A stretch of DNA of 64,000 nt from Actinopolymorpha singaporensis (GCF_900104745.1 NZ_LT629732.1:3831981-3895980), one strand, 5' to 3'; counted from the stretch's first letter, positions 55,173-63,625 are shown. Made by a program: numbers and translations. Notes: a model not told the origin generated them from the sequence alone.

Positions 55173-55526
55173 GTGGCGAGCGACGCCGACTGCGTGTTCT
55201 GCCGCATCGTGGCGGGGGGGATCCCGGCGGAGGTGGTGCGCGAGACCGAGCGCACGCTGGCCTTTCCCGACGTGAGCCCGCAGGCGCCCGTGCACGTGCT
55301 GGTGATCCCGAAGGACCACCGGGCCGATCTCGACGCGGTGGTCGCCGACGACCCCGAGCTGGCCGGTGAGCTGCTGCGCGAGTGCGCCGCGGTGGCCGAC
55401 CACCTGGGCGTACGCGAGGCCGGCTACCGCGTGGTCACCAACATCGGCGCCCAGGGCGGCCAGGGCGTGTTCCACTGCCACCTGCACGTGCTGGCCGGCC
55501 GGCAGATGTCCGACGCGCTCGGGTGA
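55173..55526 (+). CDS. HIT-family protein (HINT-like purine nucleoside phosphoramidase)
   Basis: Nucleotide hydrolase of 117 residues. DCVFCRIVAGGIPAEVVRET (about 4-23) holds a CxxC half zinc site. The histidine triad is GVFHCHLHVLAG (about 99-110), HxHxH. HVLVIPKDH is the mid-domain strand. Likely releases AMP from adenosine phosphoramidates, as HINT proteins do. It starts with GTG, 35 bases after dnaJ. In most actinobacteria rsmE stands between dnaJ and this gene; here it is absent. Confidence 0.94.
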   Translation: MASDADCVFCRIVAGGIPAEVVRETERTLAFPDVSPQAPVHVLVIPKDHRADLDAVVADDPELAGELLRECAAVADHLGVREAGYRVVTNIGAQGGQGVFHCHLHVLAGRQMSDALG

Positions 55527-55698
55527 CCGGCGGCCCGACCCCGCGTCCGGCCGGCGCCCTCGGGGCGCCCGCGGGCCGCGGCGATCTCGGGCATACCCCC
55601 CACAGCGGAAATACCAGTCCCGGTTCCGGCCGGGCGGAGCTACGATGAACGACGTTTCGAGCGTCGGGAACCCTAAGGAGGGGCCGAACAGGCCGCCC

Positions 55699-56730
55699 AT
55701 GGCGCAGACCAGCCCCACACAGACCAAGATCGTCGTACCCTCGAGCATCTCGATGGTCAGCCTGCTCGGCCCGCGCGACGAGTTTCTCCGGGTGGCGGAG
55801 AAGGAGTTCGACGCGCAGATCCACGTCCGCGGCAACGAGATCACGGTGACCGCGGCCCCGGAGGAGCGCATCCTCGTCGAGCAGCTCTTCGACGAGCTGG
55901 TCGCCATCGTCCGTTCCGGGCACGGCCTGACCTCCGACGCGGTGGAGCGCAGCGTGGCGATGCTGCGGACCCGCGACGCCGAACGCCCAACCGACGTGCT
56001 CACCCTCAACATCCTGTCCAACCGCGGCCGGACGATCCGGCCCAAGACGGTCGGGCAGAAGCGCTACGTCGACGCGATCGACCAGCACACGGTGATCTTC
56101 TCCATCGGCCCGGCCGGCACCGGCAAGACCTACCTCGCGATGGCGAAGGCGGTCCAGGCGCTGCAGGCCAAGCAGGTCAACCGGATCATCCTCACCCGGC
56201 CGGCGGTCGAGGCCGGGGAGAGGCTGGGCTTCCTGCCCGGCACGCTGTCGGAGAAGATCGACCCCTACCTCCGGCCGTTGTACGACGCGCTGCACGACAT
56301 GATCGACCCCGACTCGATCCCGCGGCTGCTGACCGCCGGGACGATCGAGGTCGCGCCGCTCGCCTACATGCGCGGCCGCACCCTCAACGACGCGTTCATC
56401 ATCCTGGACGAGGCACAGAACACCTCGCCGGAGCAGATGAAGATGTTCCTCACCCGCCTGGGCTTCGGCTCGAAGATGGTGGTGACCGGCGACGTCACCC
56501 AGATCGACCTGCCGGGCGGCACGTCGTCGGGCCTGAAGGTCGTGCACGACATCCTCGACGGGCTCGACGACGTGCACTTCAGCACGCTGGGCAGCCAGGA
56601 CGTCGTACGCCACAAGCTGGTGGGCCGGATCGTCGCCGCCTACGACGCCTACGAGGCCAAGCGCTCCGCGGACAACGGCGGCCGCCCGGTCGAGGTCGGC
56701 CGGCGCCAGCCCGCGCCACGGCGTCCCTGA
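55699..56730 (+). CDS. phoH: PhoH family ATPase
   Basis: Cytoplasmic P-loop protein of 343 residues from ATG 55699. An N-terminal KH-like region is followed by the PhoH ATPase: Walker [16 protein letters not shown] (about 136-150), [20 protein letters not shown] (about 165-184) as family signature, Walker [20 protein letters not shown] (about 233-251) and [13 protein letters not shown] (about 260-272). Relatives link to RNA handling with the endonuclease YbeY, which is next. The start is uncertain: an ATG at 55645 gives 18 more residues, but it overlaps a -10 TACGAT. AAGGAGG at 55673-55679 is rather far from 55699. Confidence 0.94.
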   Translation: MAQTSPTQTKIVVPSSISMVSLLGPRDEFLRVAEKEFDAQIHVRGNEITVTAAPEERILVEQLFDELVAIVRSGHGLTSDAVERSVAMLRTRDAERPTDVLTLNILSNRGRTIRPKTVGQKRYVDAIDQHTVIFSIGPAGTGKTYLAMAKAVQALQAKQVNRIILTRPAVEAGERLGFLPGTLSEKIDPYLRPLYDALHDMIDPDSIPRLLTAGTIEVAPLAYMRGRTLNDAFIILDEAQNTSPEQMKMFLTRLGFGSKMVVTGDVTQIDLPGGTSSGLKVVHDILDGLDDVHFSTLGSQDVVRHKLVGRIVAAYDAYEAKRSADNGGRPVEVGRRQPAPRRP

Positions 56731-56812
56731 CCGGCTCCCTGGATCGGTTCACCGCCCGCGCTCGACGCCACCGAGAGTCCGCCACCATCGCGAAGGCATC
56801 TGTGAAGCGACC

Positions 56813-57283
56813 ATGAGCATTGACATCGCCAACGAGTCCGGCGTCGAGGTCGACGAACGCGAGCTGTCCAGGCTCGCCCGCTTCGTCCTGGACCGGATGC
56901 GCCTGCACCCGCAGGCCGAGCTGTCCGTTGTCCTCGTCGACGAGGAGACGATGGCCGAGCACCACGTCCGGTGGATGGACGAGCCCGGCCCGACCGACGT
57001 CCTCGCGTTCCCGATGGACGAGCTGCGGCCCGGCCGGGAGGGCGAGGAGCCGCCGAGCGGGCTGCTGGGTGACGTGGTGCTGTGCCCGCAGGTCGCCGAA
57101 CGCCAGGCGAAGGACGCCGGTCACTCCACCGAGGACGAGTTGCAGCTGCTCGCCACTCACGGGATCCTGCACCTGCTGGGGTACGACCACGCCGAGCCGG
57201 AGGAGCATCAGGAGATGTTCGGCCTGCAGGCCCGCCTGCTGGCGGAGTGGCAACCGCATCGCGGGGCGGGCGACAGCGGATGA
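56813..57283 (+). CDS. ybeY: Endoribonuclease YbeY
   Basis: Zinc endonuclease of 156 residues for 16S rRNA maturation and ribosome quality control. The metal site is [17 protein letters not shown] (about 119-135), HGxLHLxGYDH with three His ligands. [16 protein letters not shown] (about 56-71) is the upstream family signature (TDVLSFP type). It follows phoH by 82 bases and its stop overlaps the ATG of the next gene (ATGA), the conserved phoH-ybeY-corC order. Confidence 0.97.
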   Translation: MSIDIANESGVEVDERELSRLARFVLDRMRLHPQAELSVVLVDEETMAEHHVRWMDEPGPTDVLAFPMDELRPGREGEEPPSGLLGDVVLCPQVAERQAKDAGHSTEDELQLLATHGILHLLGYDHAEPEEHQEMFGLQARLLAEWQPHRGAGDSG

Positions 57284-58593
57284 CCGGTGACGTCTGGCTG
57301 GTCGTCCTGGCCGCCGTCCTGGTCCTCGTCGCCGGGTTCCTCGCCTCCGCCGAGGCTGCCCTGTCGGCGTTCTCCAAGTCACGGGCCGACGGTCTGGTCG
57401 CGGCCGGCCGACGTGGTGCGGACCGGGTGCGCCTGCTGGTCGAGGACCGCGCGTCGTACCTCAACACCGCGCTGTTCATGCGGCTGGTCTGCGAGCTGAC
57501 CGCCACCGTCCTGGTCGCCGACGTGTTGTTCGGCGTCATCCAGGCGACCTGGGCGGCGATCCTGGCCACGGCCGGGGTGATGATCCTCGTGTCGTACGTC
57601 GTCGTGGGCGTGGCGCCGCGCACGGTCGGTCGCCAGCACCCCGACCGGGTGGCGCTGATGACCGCGCCGTCGGTGATCGCGCTGACCCGGGTGCTCGGCC
57701 CGCTGCCGAAGCTGCTGATCCTCCTCGGCAACGCACTGACCCCAGGCAAGGGCTTTCGCGAGGGCCCGTTCGCCACGGAGGCCGAGCTGCGGGAGCTGGT
57801 CGACATCGCCGAGGCGAGCCGGGTGATCGAGTCCGGTGAGCGGGAGATGATCCACTCGGTGTTCGAGCTGGGCGACACCATCGTGCGCGAGGTGATGGTT
57901 CCCCGTACCGACATCGTGGTCATCGAGCGCACCAAGACCCTGCGCCAGCTGATGTCGCTCGCCCTGCGCAGCGGCTTCTCCCGGATCCCCGTCATCGGGG
58001 AGAACCTCGACGACGTGGTGGGAGTGGCCTACCTCAAGGACGTCACCCAGCGGGTCTACGACAACCGCCAGGCCGAGACCACCGAACGCGTGGAGCAGGT
58101 GATGCGCCCGCCGGCGTTCGTACCCGACTCCAAACCCGTCGACGGCCTGCTGCGGGAGATGCAGCAGCAGCGCACCCACCTCGCGATCGTCCTGGACGAG
58201 TACGGCGGCACCGCCGGCCTGGTCACGATCGAGGACATCCTGGAGGAGATCGTCGGCGAGATCACCGACGAGTACGACGTGGCGCCGCGGGCGGTCGAAC
58301 GCCTCGGCAGCGGGGCCGTGCGGGTCAGCTCCCGGCTGCCCATCCACGAGCTCGGCGAGCTGTTCGACCTGGAGCTGGACGACGAGGACGTGGACAGCGT
58401 CGGCGGCCTGATGGCCAAGCACCTGGACCGGGTGCCGATCCCGGGGGCGAAGGTCTCGGTGGAGGGGCTGCAGCTGCTGGCCGAGGGCCCGGTGGGCCGG
58501 CGCAACCGGATCCCGACCATCCTGGTCACCCGGGTGGACGAACGGCCCTGGGACGAGGCCCAGCAGAACGCCGAGGAGCGCACCTCCCCCTAG
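57280..58593 (+). CDS. CorC/HlyC-type CBS-domain membrane protein
   Basis: Transporter-associated protein of 437 residues, coupled to ybeY by a four-base overlap. The DUF21/CNNM membrane domain has four helices, from [20 protein letters not shown] (about 5-24) to [20 protein letters not shown]. Two CBS domains follow ([20 protein letters not shown], about 205-224; [20 protein letters not shown]), then [20 protein letters not shown] (about 308-327) and a C-terminal CorC_HlyC domain. The family takes part in magnesium or cobalt efflux. A 15-bp repeat (3 copies of GTCAGCTCCTCCTGG) begins right after the stop. Confidence 0.93.
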   Translation: MTGDVWLVVLAAVLVLVAGFLASAEAALSAFSKSRADGLVAAGRRGADRVRLLVEDRASYLNTALFMRLVCELTATVLVADVLFGVIQATWAAILATAGVMILVSYVVVGVAPRTVGRQHPDRVALMTAPSVIALTRVLGPLPKLLILLGNALTPGKGFREGPFATEAELRELVDIAEASRVIESGEREMIHSVFELGDTIVREVMVPRTDIVVIERTKTLRQLMSLALRSGFSRIPVIGENLDDVVGVAYLKDVTQRVYDNRQAETTERVEQVMRPPAFVPDSKPVDGLLREMQQQRTHLAIVLDEYGGTAGLVTIEDILEEIVGEITDEYDVAPRAVERLGSGAVRVSSRLPIHELGELFDLELDDEDVDSVGGLMAKHLDRVPIPGAKVSVEGLQLLAEGPVGRRNRIPTILVTRVDERPWDEAQQNAEERTSP

Positions 58594-58638
58594 GTCAGCT
58601 CCTCCTGGGTCAGCTCCTCCTGGGTCAGCTCTTCCTGG
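58594..58638. repeat. 15-bp tandem repeat, three copies
   Basis: GTCAGCTCCTCCTGG twice, then GTCAGCTCTTCCTGG. It directly follows the stop of the CorC-like gene and ends 14 bases before the stop of the converging VOC gene. Probably a local slippage product. Confidence 0.85.
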
Positions 58639-58651
58639 GACGGACCCTGGG

Positions 58652-59035
58652 TCAGCCGACCCGGGTGGGCGGGCGTTCGCTGGTGATCGCGAGGTTGTTG
58701 CCGTCGGGGTCGCGGAAGAACGCCATCCACAACTCGGTGACCTCGTCTCGGTGGACCAGGTGTGGCCCGTCGAGGAAGTCCACGCCGCGCTCGCGCAGCC
58801 GGGCGTGTTCGGCGTCGAGGTCGTCGACCCGGAAGTAGAGCGTCACCCGGCCGGCGAAGTCCGGTGTCTCCGGGACGCCGAGATAGAGCCTTACGTCACC
58901 CGACTGGAAGAACGCCATCGGCTGTCCGGGTACCCGGAACAGGAACGGAATCCGGAGAACGTCGCGGTAGAACCCGACCGCTCGGTCGACGTCATTGACG
59001 CTGATGTGCACCTGGGAAAGTGGTCCGACTGACAT
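58652..59035 (-). CDS. VOC-family (glyoxalase/dioxygenase fold) protein
   Basis: Small protein of 127 residues with paired beta-alpha-beta-beta-beta modules. SQVHISVNDVDRAVGFYRDV (about 7-26) begins the first module with a metal-ligand His; DPDGNNLAI (about 108-116) ends the second. A Glu in VPETPD or ELWMAFFRDPDGN could complete a metal site. Possible roles are glyoxalase, dioxygenase or drug binding; none is proven. The ATG has AGGAG seven bases upstream. It is divergent from a MarR regulator with a shared operator, so it is probably induced by the MarR ligand. Confidence 0.85.
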   Translation of the reverse strand: MSVGPLSQVHISVNDVDRAVGFYRDVLRIPFLFRVPGQPMAFFQSGDVRLYLGVPETPDFAGRVTLYFRVDDLDAEHARLRERGVDFLDGPHLVHRDEVTELWMAFFRDPDGNNLAITSERPPTRVG

Positions 59036-59044
59036 GGCCGCTCC

Positions 59045-59081
59045 TATACTTAACCTGGGTGAAAGGATAACCATGGTTAAG
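59045..59081. promoter_or_regulatory. Divergent promoter and likely MarR operator
   Basis: CTTAACC (59049-59055) and GGTTAAG (59075-59081) are inverted arms 19 bases apart. The right arm overlaps the perfect palindrome AACCATGGTT (59069-59078), which contains the MarR start codon. A good -10 TATACT (59045-59050) serves the MarR gene; its transcript would begin near 59057. Confidence 0.55.
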
Positions 59082-59573
59082 CAACGTGGGCAAGATGGCC
59101 TGCCGGAGCCGCCCGCCGGAGTTCCGGACGACGACCTGCACCACACCGCCAGCTCCCTGCACTCTGCCGCGCTGCGGCTGCTTCGGGTCGCCCGCACGGC
59201 CGACGCCGAGATGGACCTGGACGGCCCGCGCGCCTCTCTGCTGTCGGTCCTGGTGTTCGCCGGCCCTCGATCGGTGGGAACGCTGGCGCGGATCGAACAG
59301 GTGTCCGCACCCGCGATCACCAAGTCGGTCACCGCGCTGGAAGGCCTCGGACTGGTCGAGCGTACGCCGGACCCGGGGGACCGGCGGGTGGTTCTGGTCG
59401 CGGCCACGCCGGCCGGCCGGCGACTGCTGGAACGAGGCCGGGCCGCGCGGGTGCGTGCCGTCGCCGGCCTGTTGTCCGGCCTGTCCGAACGGGACCTCGC
59501 CACCCTGCGCCGCGCTGCCACGCTGGTCGGCCGCCGACTCGCCGCTGACGTCCCTCCCGACGAGGGGGCCTGA
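59073..59573 (+). CDS. MarR-family regulator of the VOC gene
   Basis: Repressor of 166 residues. The winged helix-turn-helix runs from RASLLSVLVFAGPRSVGTLA (about 53-72) through RIEQVSAPAITKSVTALEGL (about 73-92) to a wing with RTPDPGDRRVVLVAATPAGR (about 97-116). AAAGGA lies before the ATG. It is divergent from the VOC gene, and its start codon lies within the probable operator, implying autorepression. Its stop is 10 bases from the end of the converging SDR gene. Ligand unknown. Confidence 0.9.
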   Translation: MVKQRGQDGLPEPPAGVPDDDLHHTASSLHSAALRLLRVARTADAEMDLDGPRASLLSVLVFAGPRSVGTLARIEQVSAPAITKSVTALEGLGLVERTPDPGDRRVVLVAATPAGRRLLERGRAARVRAVAGLLSGLSERDLATLRRAATLVGRRLAADVPPDEGA

Positions 59574-59583
59574 ACGCTGCGCC

Positions 59584-60390
59584 CTACGCCGACAGGCCGC
59601 CGTCGACGACGTAGGTCGCGCCGGTGACGTAGGAGGCCTCGTCGCTGCCGAGGAACAGGATGACCTGGCCGATCTCCGGTGGGTCCGCCTGGCGCCGGAG
59701 CAGGGTCGGCGTCTGGCGCCGGAGTTGTTCGCGCGCCTGGTCCGGCGTCTCCCCGGTGGCCTGCACCCGGCGCCGTACGTGGAAGTCGGTCAGCGTCGGG
59801 CCAGGGCAGACGGCGTTGACACGGATGCCGTCCGCGGCGTGGTCGTGCGCCATCGCGCGGGTCATGGCCAGCAGGCCCGCCTTCGTCGCGTCGTACTGTG
59901 CCATTCCCGGGCGGCCGGCCAGTGCGTTGGCGGAGGAGACGTTGACGATGCTGCCGCCGCCGCGGCGGGCCATCTCGGGCACCGCGAACTTCGCGCAGTA
60001 CGCCGCCTGCAGGAGGTTGCCGCGGACGATGTAGTCCCACGAGGCCGGGTCGGCCTCGGTCACCGGACCCCAGACCCGCACCCCGGCGACGTTGGCGAGT
60101 ACGTCGAGGCCGCCGAACGCGCCGACGGTCTCCTCGACCGCGCGCCGTGCCTCCGCCTCCTCATCCAGCCGCGCCGCCACGGCCAGTGCCCGGCGGCCCT
60201 CCGGGTCGATCTCCTCGGCCGCCTGCTTCGCGGCGGCTTCGTCGACGTCGACGACCGCGACCGAAGCGCCCTGTTCGGCGAACAGCCGTGCGGTCGCCGC
60301 ACCGATTCCCCCGCCGCCCCCGGTCACCAGAACGACCTTTCCCTCCACCCGGCCGGATGCGTTCCCTAATGCGGTCCCGGAAATGTTCAT
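59584..60390 (-). CDS. Short-chain dehydrogenase/reductase (SDR)
   Basis: NAD(P)-dependent oxidoreductase of 268 residues. Cofactor loop VTGGGGGIGAATAR (about 23-36, TGxxxGxG), Asp after strand 2 (VAVVDVDE, about 45-52) suggesting NAD rather than NADP, NVAG (near 103), catalytic Ser in IVNVSSANALAG (near 151) and the YDATK motif (YxxxK, near 164). The C-terminal FLGSDEASYVTGATYVVDGG is typical of classical SDRs. I chose the ATG at 60390 with AAGGA upstream. Substrate unknown. It converges with the MarR gene. Confidence 0.9.
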   Translation of the reverse strand: MNISGTALGNASGRVEGKVVLVTGGGGGIGAATARLFAEQGASVAVVDVDEAAAKQAAEEIDPEGRRALAVAARLDEEAEARRAVEETVGAFGGLDVLANVAGVRVWGPVTEADPASWDYIVRGNLLQAAYCAKFAVPEMARRGGGSIVNVSSANALAGRPGMAQYDATKAGLLAMTRAMAHDHAADGIRVNAVCPGPTLTDFHVRRRVQATGETPDQAREQLRRQTPTLLRRQADPPEIGQVILFLGSDEASYVTGATYVVDGGLSA

Positions 60391-60773
60391 GGTGATCATC
60401 CTTGCCGAGGTGAACCGAACGGGTCCAGCGTGCCGACCGGCCGAAACCGTCCACGTCGTACGAGCGGACGCGGTCGCCCTGTCCACGACGAGAGTCGCGC
60501 GGAAGGCCCTCGTGGAAACTGCGCGTACCCGGGTCCGAGAGCCTCGGGAAAAGGGGTACCAACGATCTTCTCGCGCGGGGTTTCTGCGGCCCGTGTCACG
60601 GAATTCGGGATGACAGAACGCTCACCATCCCTCATGTGAGACCAGGCTCATGAACAAACGATGGCCACCGGAATTCATCCGGTGGCCACCGAGAGTTGGG
60701 GAGGACGCGACGGCGCCTACTGCTCTGGATGGAGCCGAAGGCGCCGTCGCACCCGACATGTCACGACGATGCC
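60391..60773. other. Intergenic region with two perfect hairpins
   Basis: No gene found. TGGCCACCGGA/TCCGGTGGCCA (60662-60688) is an 11-base stem with a five-base loop. GACGGCGCCT/AGGCGCCGTC (60709-60748) is a ten-base stem with a 20-base loop. Both lie behind the DUF397 gene and should end its transcript. The SDR promoter must be in the left part, but no clear pair of boxes was seen. Confidence 0.6.
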
Positions 60774-60974
60774 TCAGCGGGGAAGGTCGAACTTTCCGGC
60801 CTTGACGTCGCCGACGAACGCGGCCCAAGCCTCCGGAGAGACGGCGAGCACGCCGCGATTCCGGTTCTTGGTGTCGCGAACGCCCACGCAGGCGGCCGAT
60901 GTGCCGACCTCCACGCAGTTGCCACCGTTGTTGGAGTAGCTGGCCTTCTTCCAGCCGCTGAACTGCTCGCTCAC
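60774..60974 (-). CDS. DUF397 small protein
   Basis: Protein of 66 residues. WKKASYSNNGGNCVEVG (about 8-24) and GVRDTKNRNRGVLAVSPEAW (about 31-50) are the DUF397 hallmarks (SxxNGGxCVEV and VRDSK). DUF397 genes almost always pair with an XRE regulator of the DUF5753 type, as here; the partner's stop overlaps this GTG start by four bases (GTGA). In Streptomyces such pairs influence development and antibiotic production. A toxin/antitoxin-like role has been discussed but is not shown by this sequence. Confidence 0.92.
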   Translation of the reverse strand: MSEQFSGWKKASYSNNGGNCVEVGTSAACVGVRDTKNRNRGVLAVSPEAWAAFVGDVKAGKFDLPR

Positions 60975-61831
60975 GATGAGATCCTTTCCATTTCTGCTGC
61001 CGCCTCGGAGAGAAGAACGGCACTGTCCTCGGTTGACAGCGCCGCCTTCTGGAGGCGCTCCCACAGGGTTTCATATTGTCCGACCTCGTTCGCTTCCATG
61101 AGAACGACATCGGCCGTCAATGTGTCCACGGCCGCCACAACGGGGTCCTTACGGTCTTCGAATGTGTAAAGACTGAAAGGGCCCCTCGGGACCATGTAGC
61201 CCTGCACTTTCGCAGAAACGGGGAGCACCCGGAGACTGACACGCCGTCGGGATCCGACCGAGGCGAGATAGTGCAACTGCGAGGCGAGAATCTCCGGTGG
61301 AGCGGAAAAGCCACGGGCCACCACCTCGTGAATGATGACTTCGTAACTCAGCGGACCGTCGGGGTCCCACAACATCGTCTGCCGGCCCGACCGTGCGCGC
61401 AGAACCGCTTCCGACGTGGTGGGTATCGATCCCACCAGGGTCAGGTCGTCGGTCTCGCACACCGACTGCGTGTAGGCCTCGATCTGCAGCAGGCCGGGGA
61501 CGATCGTGCTCTGGTACTCCCGGATCGTCTGGGCGCCGGACTCGAAGTCGGCGTAGGTGGCCTGCCGCCGGTCCATCGGCTGCGACGTCCACCAGCCGTG
61601 GACCGCCGCCGTCCGGGACAGCTCGACGAGTTCGGCGCGGTCGTCGCCGGTGACGTCGAGCGCGTCGGCGATCTGCCGGATCACGATCTCGTCCGGCCTG
61701 CCCTGGCCGTTCTCCAGCCGGCTGATCTTCGCCGCCGAGACACCGATCTCGGCGCCGAGCTTGGCGTGGGTCAGCTTCGCGCGTTCGCGTTGCTCGCGTA
61801 GCTCCCTGCCGAGCCGGTGCCGACGCACCAT
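60971..61831 (-). CDS. XRE-family regulator with DUF5753
   Basis: DNA-binding protein of 286 residues. The helix-turn-helix is LREQRERAKLTHAKLGAEIG (about 10-29) followed by VSAAKISRLENGQGRPDEIV (about 30-49). The rest is DUF5753: YQSTIVPGLLQIEAYTQSVC (about 106-125), the family signature, and RVSLRVLPVSAKVQGYMVPR. ATG 61831 is chosen because the domain begins there; a frame open to 61930 adds basic residues of no known domain. Coupled to the DUF397 gene. The target promoters are unknown. Confidence 0.92.
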   Translation of the reverse strand: MVRRHRLGRELREQRERAKLTHAKLGAEIGVSAAKISRLENGQGRPDEIVIRQIADALDVTGDDRAELVELSRTAAVHGWWTSQPMDRRQATYADFESGAQTIREYQSTIVPGLLQIEAYTQSVCETDDLTLVGSIPTTSEAVLRARSGRQTMLWDPDGPLSYEVIIHEVVARGFSAPPEILASQLHYLASVGSRRRVSLRVLPVSAKVQGYMVPRGPFSLYTFEDRKDPVVAAVDTLTADVVLMEANEVGQYETLWERLQKAALSTEDSAVLLSEAAAEMERISS

Positions 61832-62037
61832 CGGACTGCTTCTCACCCGTGCTCCCTGTCGCCGATGCGTACCCGGGCGCCGTGGTTGGGGCCCTGGGGT
61901 AACTTCCCGCCCTGTACGGAGTGTCACCACTTTTTACAGAACGTCGCCAAATGAGGTTTGGATCATAGGCGGCGGAGCATCATCAATCCTGCCGAATGAT
62001 GCAGATTCGGCGAGAACCCGAGTTCCGGTGGGGAGGC

Positions 62038-62373
62038 ATGATGATCGGAACGACCTGGCGGGACCAGCACCGGGCCATCACCGCCCGGCTCGCGCCGTGC
62101 ACCGCGGCCGCGGGCCGGATCGCCGCCGAACTGGCCGACCGCTTCGTACCCCTGGGGATCGACGCCGCTCCGTTGTGGGACGAGCGCCGAGGCCGCTGGG
62201 GCGTACGAGTCGTCGAACCCGCCAACGGCGGCCAACTTCACATGCACGTCTGGCTGGACGACGACCACTGGACCTGGGTCCCCGGGTGCGCGTGGTCGGC
62301 CGCGGCCGACGACTACGACCGCGTGGTTCGCTTCGTGCTGACCTGGGTCACCGAACACCGGGTGGTCGTGTGA
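62038..62373 (+). CDS. Unknown protein, 111 aa
   Basis: Not recognised. The ATG has GGGGAGG directly upstream. The protein is soluble and Trp-rich (eight Trp): helix TWRDQHRAITARLAPCTAAA (about 5-24), then a strand-rich half (RWGVRVVEPANGGQLHMHVW, about 57-76). The stop shares a base with the start of the next gene (TGATG), so the two are co-translated. It is divergent from the XRE regulator, which is a candidate controller. Confidence 0.7.
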   Translation: MMIGTTWRDQHRAITARLAPCTAAAGRIAAELADRFVPLGIDAAPLWDERRGRWGVRVVEPANGGQLHMHVWLDDDHWTWVPGCAWSAAADDYDRVVRFVLTWVTEHRVVV

Positions 62374-62981
62374 TGGCCACCTTCGAGCTCCCGCCGCGTC
62401 GACTGGCTCGACCCCCGAAGTCCTTGGCGCGGCGGGCTTCCAGACTGGCCGGCCCGGGGACGTCCCCGGCCCATTCCCTGCGTTCTCGGGTCGGCCGCAC
62501 CATCTCGGCGGGTACGCCCGGCACCGCCACGACCGTGCGGGACGTACTCCGCGAACGCGCCATCGCCCGCGACCTCGGCCCCGAGGCCGTCGACGCCCTC
62601 GCTCGCGACATGGTCATCCGGCACACCCCGGAGCGCTCGGGTCTCGGCCTGCGGCGCTGGCGCGGTCTGCCCGTGCCCACGCTGCGCAGGCCGGTGTGTG
62701 CCGACTGCGCCGGGGTGTGGCCCTGCGCGCACGTGCGCTGGGCCGAACGCCGTACCACCAACACCAGCAAGACCAGCAACACCACCGACATCGCCACCAC
62801 CGGGCGAACACCGCGCCGCCGTTCCGGCACCAAGACGGCCGGGACGTCGCCGGCCCCCACGAACCCCCCGCTCGCCCCGTCCACTAACAAAATCCTGATT
62901 AGGGACGGGCGGGGTCGGAAAGAAGAAGTAAGTCCCCGGGCGAACGACTTTGGCAGAAGTGACGCCCGGAAAACCCCCTGA
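62373..62981 (+). CDS. Unknown basic protein with a Cys/His cluster, 202 aa
   Basis: Not recognised. The N-terminal 60 residues are basic and Pro/Ser-rich. A helical part (VRDVLRERAIARDLGPEAVD, about 52-71) precedes RRPVCADCAGVWPCAHVRWA (about 107-126), a C-x2-C-x5-C-x-H cluster that could hold one zinc. The tail from about 130 is Thr/Ser/Lys-rich and seems disordered; its last part spans an imperfect hairpin (about 62867-62916). Coupled to the gene before it (TGATG). The basic charge and possible zinc site suggest nucleic-acid binding, but this is a guess. Confidence 0.6.
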   Translation: MATFELPPRRLARPPKSLARRASRLAGPGTSPAHSLRSRVGRTISAGTPGTATTVRDVLRERAIARDLGPEAVDALARDMVIRHTPERSGLGLRRWRGLPVPTLRRPVCADCAGVWPCAHVRWAERRTTNTSKTSNTTDIATTGRTPRRRSGTKTAGTSPAPTNPPLAPSTNKILIRDGRGRKEEVSPRANDFGRSDARKTP

Positions 62982-62998
62982 TGAGAGGACGTTAAGCC

Positions 62999-63121
62999 AT
63001 GCAGGCTTTCACCGCCACCCCCGGCAACGGTTCCAGCTCCGCCGACGAGACCCTCTTCGGCAGCACGGGTGTCCAGCGTGACCAGCTCACTGGTGAGCGG
63101 CTGGGCGACCCCCGGGCCTGA
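62999..63121 (+). CDS. Small peptide gene, 40 aa
   Basis: Frame of 40 codons, MQAFTATPGNGSSSADETLF then a polar tail ending GERLGDPRA. GAGAGGA lies nine bases before the ATG. The peptide is acidic, without Cys or a hydrophobic stretch, and so is not membrane bound. Two hairpins follow at once. No RiPP-modifying enzyme is adjacent, so a natural-product precursor is not supported. The strong start signal and following terminator suggest a real gene; function unknown. Confidence 0.5.
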   Translation: MQAFTATPGNGSSSADETLFGSTGVQRDQLTGERLGDPRA

Positions 63122-63164
63122 GCCCCCGAAGGACGGGCCCTCGGACAACGGCGTCCGGGGGCCC

Positions 63165-63196
63165 GCCCCTGGCCCTGCACGGGGAGGGCCAGGGGC
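63165..63196 (+). terminator. Hairpin behind the 40-aa peptide gene
   Basis: GCCCCTGGCCCT and AGGGCCAGGGGC form a perfect 12-base stem with an eight-base loop. A second possible stem, CCCCCG-GGACG with CGTCCGGGGG, lies just before it (63123-63162). The hairpin is 22 bases before the start of the next gene, so it might also hide that gene's start region. Confidence 0.7.
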
Positions 63197-63218
63197 AACT
63201 TCACGTTCGGGAAGACGT

Positions 63219-63515
63219 ATGAACGCGCTCTCTCAGCTCTACGAGACCAACCCTGAGTTCTTCTCCTACTGCCTCGACGCGTTGTTCGTCCTGGCCGTGG
63301 GCTACATGGTGTCCTGCCACCTGCACCCGGACGTCGACTGCCGCAAGTGCAAGGGCACCGGCAAGCACCGGAGCTTCGTCTACAAGCGCGCCCGCCGCCA
63401 GTGTCATCACTGCGGGGGAACGGGCAGAACCCGCCGCTTCTTCGCCTGGGCGACGGACATCGGCCAGCCGCGCCTGCGCGCGCCTCGCTGGCACAAGGCG
63501 AAACGCCACGTCTAG
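63219..63515 (+). CDS. Small membrane protein with DnaJ-like zinc motifs, 98 aa
   Basis: Protein of 98 residues with one membrane helix (FFSYCLDALFVLAVGYMVSC, about 14-33), then HLHPDVDCRKCKGTGK and CHHCGGTGRTRR, two CxxCxGxG repeats as in the DnaJ zinc domain. The pair is enough for a single zinc site. There is no J domain. The C-terminal tail is strongly basic (RAPRWHKAKRHV). Small proteins of this kind are found in actinobacteria, sometimes on mobile elements; I know of no function. Start ATG with GGGAAG upstream. Confidence 0.75.
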   Translation: MNALSQLYETNPEFFSYCLDALFVLAVGYMVSCHLHPDVDCRKCKGTGKHRSFVYKRARRQCHHCGGTGRTRRFFAWATDIGQPRLRAPRWHKAKRHV

Positions 63516-63583
63516 GGTCGATCCGCAGACACGCCCTGGTCCTCGGGCCGAAACGGCAGGTCTGGTCCTCGCGGGCAGGCCCC

Positions 63584-63614
63584 AGGGTCTGCCCCGCTTC
63601 GCAGGGCAGACCCT
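63584..63614 (+). terminator. Hairpin before the cytidine deaminase-like gene
   Basis: AGGGTCTGCCC and GGGCAGACCCT form a perfect 11-base stem with a nine-base loop. The right arm abuts the -10 TAGGAT (63614-63619) of the following gene, so it may end the upstream transcript and also flank this promoter. Confidence 0.65.
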
Positions 63615-63625
63615 AGGATCGCCGG

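Noticed and set aside
62999-63121. RiPP precursor peptide
   Set aside because: No ATP-grasp, radical SAM, lanthipeptide or other modifying enzyme is adjacent and the peptide has no Cys or recognisable core motif.
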